A DNA stretch of 10,284 nucleotides from Stephanodiscus triporus (lineage: Eukaryota > Bacillariophyta > Thalassiosirophyceae > Thalassiosirales > Thalassiosiraceae), in contig JALLAZ010002648.1 of the NCBI GenBank assembly GCA_036939755.1, positions 1 through 10,284 on the forward strand. Direction: 5' to 3'. The position numbers and the translations under genes are program-made. The notes beneath the pieces are model-generated. The model was not told the origin of the DNA. It ran no database searches and saw only the letters and a list, made by a program, of their open reading frames with translations. Positions 6,334 through 10,284 of the stretch are shown here, piece after piece (within the stretch, counting starts at the first letter, position 1; the number at the start of each line of letters is the position of its first letter).

Positions 6334-9300
6334 AGGTGTGCGGAGGTCAGGTCCACAGAGCAGTGGCAGCCGGGTAAGGTCGATATCACTAAACTAAAAC
6401 AGCGATTCTTCCCTTACCTGGCCGCCACTGGACTTGACTCTCCACCCAACGAAGCATTATCTCGTTCGATCACCGGCCCACGACCCACGTCAAAATCTGC
6501 AGACCGCTGGGCACGACGGCTTGAACGACGGAAAACCCTCAAAGCAGCTTTACAACTCGAAACCAACGCCATCGACGATGCAATTACGCAGGCAATGTTA
6601 GATTCAGGCGCATCAAAAACCTTTGTGAATTCACGCAGAGGTCTCCTTCTTACCGGTCATTCTGAAAAAGTTGTCCTCACCGCCGGCGGCACGAAGCTCC
6701 ATGCAACGCACACTGGGCTCCTGTCGACAACAGCCCTCTCCAAGGGTGCCCGAGAAGCAATTATAGTCCCTGGTATGAGTCAGCCGGCGTTGATGAGTGT
6801 ATCTACGCTTGCAGATAACGGCTACACCACAGTTTTCTTACCTGGGCAGGAAGGCGTGAACGTTTTCAACGCCAATGACGTTGACATATCCTCCACTGCA
6901 CCGCCAGCTCTCCAAGGGTGGCGGGACAGTAGAGGCGTATGGATGGTACCAATCACGGACACCAAAAACTCTGTCATTGACCCCAACGTCACCGATACCG
7001 CCATGGGAGTATATGAGTTGCCCAGTACAAAAGAGGTCGTGAGATATTTGCACGCATCTTTGGGATACCCTACTCAGGCAACGTTACTCACCGCGGCACA
7101 GCATGGCAACCTCGTCACATTTCCAGGCTTGTCACCCCACAATATATCGCGACATTTTCCCGAATCCGATGAGACACAAAAAGGTCACATGAAGCAAACG
7201 AAGCAGGGAATTCGTTCGACGAAGATAGTGGATGAGGATGCTACGCTCGGCATCAACCAACAGCCAGGCGTCAAACATAAAGATGTCTATCTCATTGTGT
7301 TCGACGCCACCAAGAAAACGATGTACTCAGATCAAACTGGTAAATTTCCAATCACATCGGCGCGCGGCAACAAATATATCATGGTCGCGGTCGAGTTAGA
7401 TGGAAATTATATCGACGGTGAACCATTGCAATCACGTACAGCAAAATCACTTACCAAAGCTTACCAAGCCATTTTTCAACGTTGGAAGGCGACTGGAGTC
7501 ATTTGCCCGAATTGGCACATACTCGACAACGAAGCCCCTGAAGAATTAAAACAGGCAATTCGCGAGAACAAATGCCGCGTGGAATTAACTCCCGCCGATC
7601 AGCACAGACGCAATGCCGCAGAACGCGCAATTCAAACGTTTAAAGGGCATTTCATTTCGGTGTTAGCTGGGGTTGATAACAGTTTTCCAATAAATCAATG
7701 GGACGAGTTGTTGCCCCAAACAATTCTTACCTTGAATCTATTGCGACAATCAAATGTGGCACCCAACATCTCGGCATATGCCTATCATCATGGCAGCTTT
7801 GATTACAACCGGATGCCCATTGCACCCATGGGTTGCGCGGTACAGTTTCACATAAAACCAAACAGACGAGCAACGTTTGGTGAGCATTCTGGCGACGGAT
7901 ATTATTTAAGAACATCTGCTGAGCATTACCGAACGCATGTCATATTTTGCAAGAAGACCCGTGCAAAACGGCTCGCCGACACAGTCTTCTTCAAACACAA
8001 ACACATAACGCAACCGACGATCACACCGGCGGATGCCATCGTAAACGCTTTCACCAAATTGCGTGATGCCATACTCGGCATCCAACACTCGCGAGACGAC
8101 GCTCACTTCGAAGCTCTGCAACGACTGGAAAGCACTTTGCAACCTCCAAACAAACAGGTCGCAATTCCAAGGGTGGCGAAAGAAATTCCAAGGGTGGAGA
8201 ACGAAATTACACTCACTCAATCTGTTCCAAGGGTGCGCATCAATGAAATTCCCACAACGATCCATAACCCACCACCCCGATTGATTGTTGCGTCTCCCGC
8301 GAAACAGAACGTTACGAAGAACATTGTTGACAAACCACCGCCAATCATCAAACCACCCAAGTATGTTGATGACTCCATTGCTGCACGAGTCCGAGCACGT
8401 CGCCTCCAATCCCAAACAACTGTTTCTGAATCAATTGCCGATCGGGTAGCTCGACGACGACGCGAAGCCGCTCATGCCGTATTAGACCAGGAAACAGGTG
8501 AATTGTTGGAGTATCGCCGTTTACTTAAGCACCCACGTTTCAAAGAAGTTTGGACCAAATCTGCTGCAGATGAATTTGGACGATTAGCGCAAGGCATTGG
8601 AGGACGGATCAAAGGCACAAACACTATGCACTTCATCCATAAAAAAGATATTCCATTCGACAGACTGAAAGATGTGACTTACATCAAGTTCGTCTGCACC
8701 GTGCGTACCGAGAAAAAGAATCCTAATCGAATGAGAGCAACGATGGGGGGCAACCTCATCAACTATCCTGATGATGTTGGTGTCCCAACGGCCAATCTAT
8801 TACTCATCAAAATCTTTCTCAACAGCGTCATCTCGACAAAAGGGGCCAAATTCGCAAATGCTGACCTCGCAAATTTTTATCTCATGTCACCATTGAAACG
8901 ACCTGAATTTGCCAAGATTAAATTGTCAGATATTCCAGACGAAGTCATCAATGAATACAAATTGCATCAATTAGCAACATCAGATGGATGGGTGTACGTT
9001 AAAGTGACACGAGCAATGTATGGCTTACCTCAAGCCGGCTCACTCGGCCAAGATCAACTCGAACAGCGTTTAAATGCAGAAGGCTATTTTCAAAGCCAAA
9101 CTGTGCCAGGATTATGGTCGCACAACAAAAAACCAATTCAATTTGTCCTGGTGGTCGATGATTTTGGGATAAAATATATCAACAAAGCCGATTTGGACCA
9201 CCTTATTCACACACTCGAAAGGTATTACGACGTCTCCGTTGATCTCGACGGCAAAGAATTTGTTAAAATCGAATTGGATTGGGATTACGAAAATAAACGG

Positions 9301-10194
9301 GTCCACTTATCAATGGCACCTTACCTTCAGAAAGCTTTGCGTCAATTCGACAATGTGGTCCCGACTAAACGACACGATTCTCCTTATCCTCATGTCGAAC
9401 CGAAATATGGTAAAAAACAACAATATGCCGAATATGACATGAGTGCTCCTGTTGGGAAAGACGAACAAAAGCATGTTCAGAAAGTCACAGGAAAATTTAA
9501 TTGGTATGCTCGTGGTGTCGATGGAACTCTTCTAACGGCCATCAGTGCATTATCCGCTCAGCAGGCTAAGCCAACGCAAACAACGATGGCACGTGTCAAA
9601 CAATTCCTCGATTATACCGCAACGCAAGAACCCGCGGTCACAACTTACCGTGCGAGTGATATGATCCTTGCCATTCACAGTGACGCGGGATATTTAAACG
9701 AAGAGGGAGCCAGAAGTCGTGCGGGGGGGCATCATTTTCTCTCTGAAAACGTCGACAACCCATCAAACAACGGTGCCATTTACAACGAAGCCTCCATTCT
9801 CAAGTCGGTCATGTCTTCTGCAGCCGAAGCTGAGATTGGGGCCTTATATGTCAATGCACGCAAAGGTGTTGAAGAACGAAATATATTGGAGGCGATGGGA
9901 CATGTTCAGCCCCCCACTCCCGTTCAAACGGATAATTCGACAGCGGACAGCATCGTCAACTTACGTGTTCAGCCGAAGCGCACAAAAGCCATGGATATGC
10001 GTTTTCATTGGCTGCGCGATCGGGGAGTAAATCAAAAACAATTCAAATTTTATTGGCGCCCTGGATCTTTGATGCGGGGGGATTATTGGTCAAAACATCA
10101 TTCCCCCTCCCATCATCGTCATATGCGAAGTGAGATTCTCACACCTTATGATGTGGTGCAAAATCTTCGGAAGAAGTTGATGAAACTTCAGTAA
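6334..10194 (+). CDS. pol: Pol polyprotein: protease, integrase, reverse transcriptase, RNase H (read through from gag)
   Basis: Pol copies the element RNA to DNA and inserts it. The frame is open from 6334 (1286 codons); its first Met is 6595, two codons before the protease Asp, so Pol is probably not initiated there. Numbering from that Met: protease DSGAS (Asp3); GAG-pre-integrase region with His153, His187 and FPESDETQKGHM, lacking the usual CxxC of the integrase zinc finger; integrase DDE as Asp246, Asp311, Glu343; a linker with PRV repeats and basic RRRR clusters (about 520-625) that might act as nuclear localisation signal; RT with Asp757 (NADLANFY), MYGLPQAG and VVDD (Asp855, Asp856) in place of YxDD; RNase H with Asp1030 (HSDAGY), Glu1078/1080, Asp1113 and Asp1163. 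The ORF ends with tandem TAA codons (10192-10197). All domains are intact, so the enzyme is likely functional. Confidence 0.93.
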   Translation, partial: RCAEVRSTEQWQPGKVDITKLKQRFFPYLAATGLDSPPNEALSRSITGPRPTSKSADRWARRLERRKTLKAALQLETNAIDDAITQAMLDSGASKTFVNSRRGLLLTGHSEKVVLTAGGTKLHATHTGLLSTTALSKGAREAIIVPGMSQPALMSVSTLADNGYTTVFLPGQEGVNVFNANDVDISSTAPPALQGWRDSRGVWMVPITDTKNSVIDPNVTDTAMGVYELPSTKEVVRYLHASLGYPTQATLLTAAQHGNLVTFPGLSPHNISRHFPESDETQKGHMKQTKQGIRSTKIVDEDATLGINQQPGVKHKDVYLIVFDATKKTMYSDQTGKFPITSARGNKYIMVAVELDGNYIDGEPLQSRTAKSLTKAYQAIFQRWKATGVICPNWHILDNEAPEELKQAIRENKCRVELTPADQHRRNAAERAIQTFKGHFISVLAGVDNSFPINQWDELLPQTILTLNLLRQSNVAPNISAYAYHHGSFDYNRMPIAPMGCAVQFHIKPNRRATFGEHSGDGYYLRTSAEHYRTHVIFCKKTRAKRLADTVFFKHKHITQPTITPADAIVNAFTKLRDAILGIQHSRDDAHFEALQRLESTLQPPNKQVAIPRVAKEIPRVENEITLTQSVPRVRINEIPTTIHNPPPRLIVASPAKQNVTKNIVDKPPPIIKPPKYVDDSIAARVRARRLQSQTTVSESIADRVARRRREAAHAVLDQETGELLEYRRLLKHPRFKEVWTKSAADEFGRLAQGIGGRIKGTNTMHFIHKKDIPFDRLKDVTYIKFVCTVRTEKKNPNRMRATMGGNLINYPDDVGVPTANLLLIKIFLNSVISTKGAKFANADLANFYLMSPLKRPEFAKIKLSDIPDEVINEYKLHQLATSDGWVYVKVTRAMYGLPQAGSLGQDQLEQRLNAEGYFQSQTVPGLWSHNKKPIQFVLVVDDFGIKYINKADLDHLIHTLERYYDVSVDLDGKEFVKIELDWDYENKRVHLSMAPYLQKALRQFDNVVPTKRHDSPYPHVEPKYGKKQQYAEYDMSAPVGKDEQKHVQKVTGKFNWYARGVDGTLLTAISALSAQQAKPTQTTMARVKQFLDYTATQEPAVTTYRASDMILAIHSDAGYLNEEGARSRAGGHHFLSENVDNPSNNGAIYNEASILKSVMSSAAEAEIGALYVNARKGVEERNILEAMGHVQPPTPVQTDNSTADSIVNLRVQPKRTKAMDMRFHWLRDRGVNQKQFKFYWRPGSLMRGDYWSKHHSPSHHRHMRSEILTPYDVVQNLRKKLMKLQ
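6342..6443 (+). promoter_or_regulatory. Long stem-loop starting 8 nt after the gag UGA, likely readthrough stimulator
   Basis: Lower stem: GGAG (6342-6345) pairs with CTCC (6440-6443); after bulged T6439, GTCAGGTCC (6346-6354) pairs with GGACTTGAC (6430-6438), one G-U. The 5' side then has a 7-nt bulge, ACAGAGC (6355-6361). Upper stem: 6362-6379 pairs with 6412-6429, with 16 Watson-Crick pairs, one G-U (6372-6419) and one A-C mismatch (6368-6423). The loop is 32 nt (6380-6411). In all there are about 28 Watson-Crick and 2 G-U pairs. The 8-nt spacer (6334-6341) matches the distance between the UAG and the pseudoknot in murine leukaemia virus. The role is inferred; the pairing is directly visible. 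Confidence 0.7.
8164..8205 (+). repeat. Tandem 21-bp repeat in the pol linker, two copies
   Basis: Two adjacent 21-bp units (8164-8184 and 8185-8205) differ at 2 positions and encode IPRVAKE and IPRVENE. Each contains CCAAGGGTGG. A third partial copy at 8224-8250 encodes VPRVRINEI. The repeats lie in the flexible linker between integrase and RT, where expansion would be tolerated. Confidence 0.8.
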
Positions 10195-10220
10195 TAAGTT
10201 CCAGTTCACACAAGCTCCAC

Positions 10221-10230
10221 TGCAAGGGTG
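10221..10230 (+). promoter_or_regulatory. Putative polypurine tract for plus-strand priming
   Basis: TGCAAGGGTG directly abuts the 3' LTR start at 10231. It holds the purine run AAGGG followed by TG. LTR elements start plus-strand DNA from an RNase H-resistant purine tract at exactly this place. It is short, and interrupted by a T, compared with typical tracts. The same CAAGGGTG octamer recurs five times inside pol. Confidence 0.6.
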
Positions 10231-10284
10231 TGTTAGACTGGCTAGCTTAGCAGTTAGGAGATCATTGGAGCTTTTAGTTTAGGG
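10231..10284 (+). repeat. 3' LTR, first 54 bases only
   Basis: Identical over all 54 visible bases to 4990-5043; the window ends here. It supports a complete element with direct LTRs and a recent insertion, although 54 bases is too few to date it. Confidence 0.95.

Larger units (their letters stand above)
4990..10284 (+). mobile_element. Ty1/copia-type LTR retrotransposon, nearly complete (3' LTR cut by the window end)
   Basis: The element has an LTR, gag with a zinc knuckle, then protease-integrase-RT-RNase H, a purine-rich tract and a second LTR. Integrase before RT is the diagnostic copia (Pseudoviridae) order. The 5' LTR begins TGTTAGAC at 4990, and the same sequence restarts at 10231 with 54 of 54 visible bases identical. 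Full length should be about 5.4-5.5 kb. All catalytic residues of protease, integrase, RT and RNase H are present, and the only in-frame stop in the 4.98-kb coding region is the TGA between gag and pol. The identical LTR starts and open frames point to a recent, possibly still active copy. The base before the 5' LTR is C 4989 and before the 3' LTR is G 10230, which fixes the LTR start. The target-site duplication cannot be confirmed because the right flank is outside the window; if 5 bp, the left copy would be TATTC (4985-4989). Confidence 0.95.

Noticed and set aside
6117..6389. 90-codon minus-strand frame opposite the gag 3' end
   Set aside because: Antisense shadow of the lysine-rich, zinc-knuckle end of gag; its phenylalanine run is the complement of the AAG/AAA codons.
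7906..8415. 169-codon open frame on the minus strand with HPWN repeats
   Set aside because: It lies antisense to the conserved pol linker; the HPWN repeats are only the complement of the CCAAGGGTGG repeats. No motif of its own.
6595..10194. Pol starting at the ATG at 6595
   Set aside because: The frame is open back to 6334, and this ATG is two codons from the protease active site, so I extended pol to the gag stop.

Overview
The window looks like nuclear, repeat-rich DNA of a eukaryotic microalga, most likely a diatom or related stramenopile. The basis is the Ty1/copia polyprotein on the right: its integrase, reverse transcriptase and RNase H motifs (FPESDETQKGHM, ADLANFYLMSPL, LVVDDFG) are, from memory, those of algal copia elements rather than plant or animal ones. 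No database search was possible, so the host is an inference.

Layout. Positions 1-4989 are a graveyard of old, frameshifted transposon fragments on both strands in AT-rich DNA: a piece resembling the segment upstream of a retroelement RT (about 842-985, +), a Gag-like zinc-knuckle remnant (about 961-1650, +), a 245-codon ORF of unknown function whose right two thirds look like genuine old coding sequence (2174-2911, +), a lysine/glutamate-rich remnant (3141-3605, -), a tyrosine-recombinase pseudogene (about 3629-4421, +), and a retroelement-like fragment (4632-4988, -). I saw no intact host gene, tRNA or rRNA.

Positions 4990-10284 are a nearly complete, apparently young Ty1/copia-type LTR retrotransposon. 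It has a 5' LTR starting at 4990, gag (5218-6333), pol (6334-10194: protease, integrase, RT, RNase H), a short purine-rich tract, and the first 54 bases of the 3' LTR at 10231, identical to the 5' LTR as far as visible. The element has landed at the edge of the minus-strand fragment 4632-4988, so the arrangement is nested.

The most interesting point is the gag-pol junction. Gag and pol lie in the same frame, separated only by one TGA (6331-6333), and pol is open from the next codon. Exactly 8 nt after the TGA a long imperfect inverted repeat begins (6342-6379 with 6412-6443, about 30 base pairs), placed as expected for an RNA structure that promotes stop-codon readthrough. I infer that Pol is made as a Gag-Pol fusion by UGA readthrough, similar in logic to gammaretroviruses. 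Other signals worth checking are a CAAGGGTG motif that recurs in all three reading phases of pol and again abuts the 3' LTR, strong hairpins in the 5' LTR/leader, and the absence of room for a conventional primer-binding site before gag.
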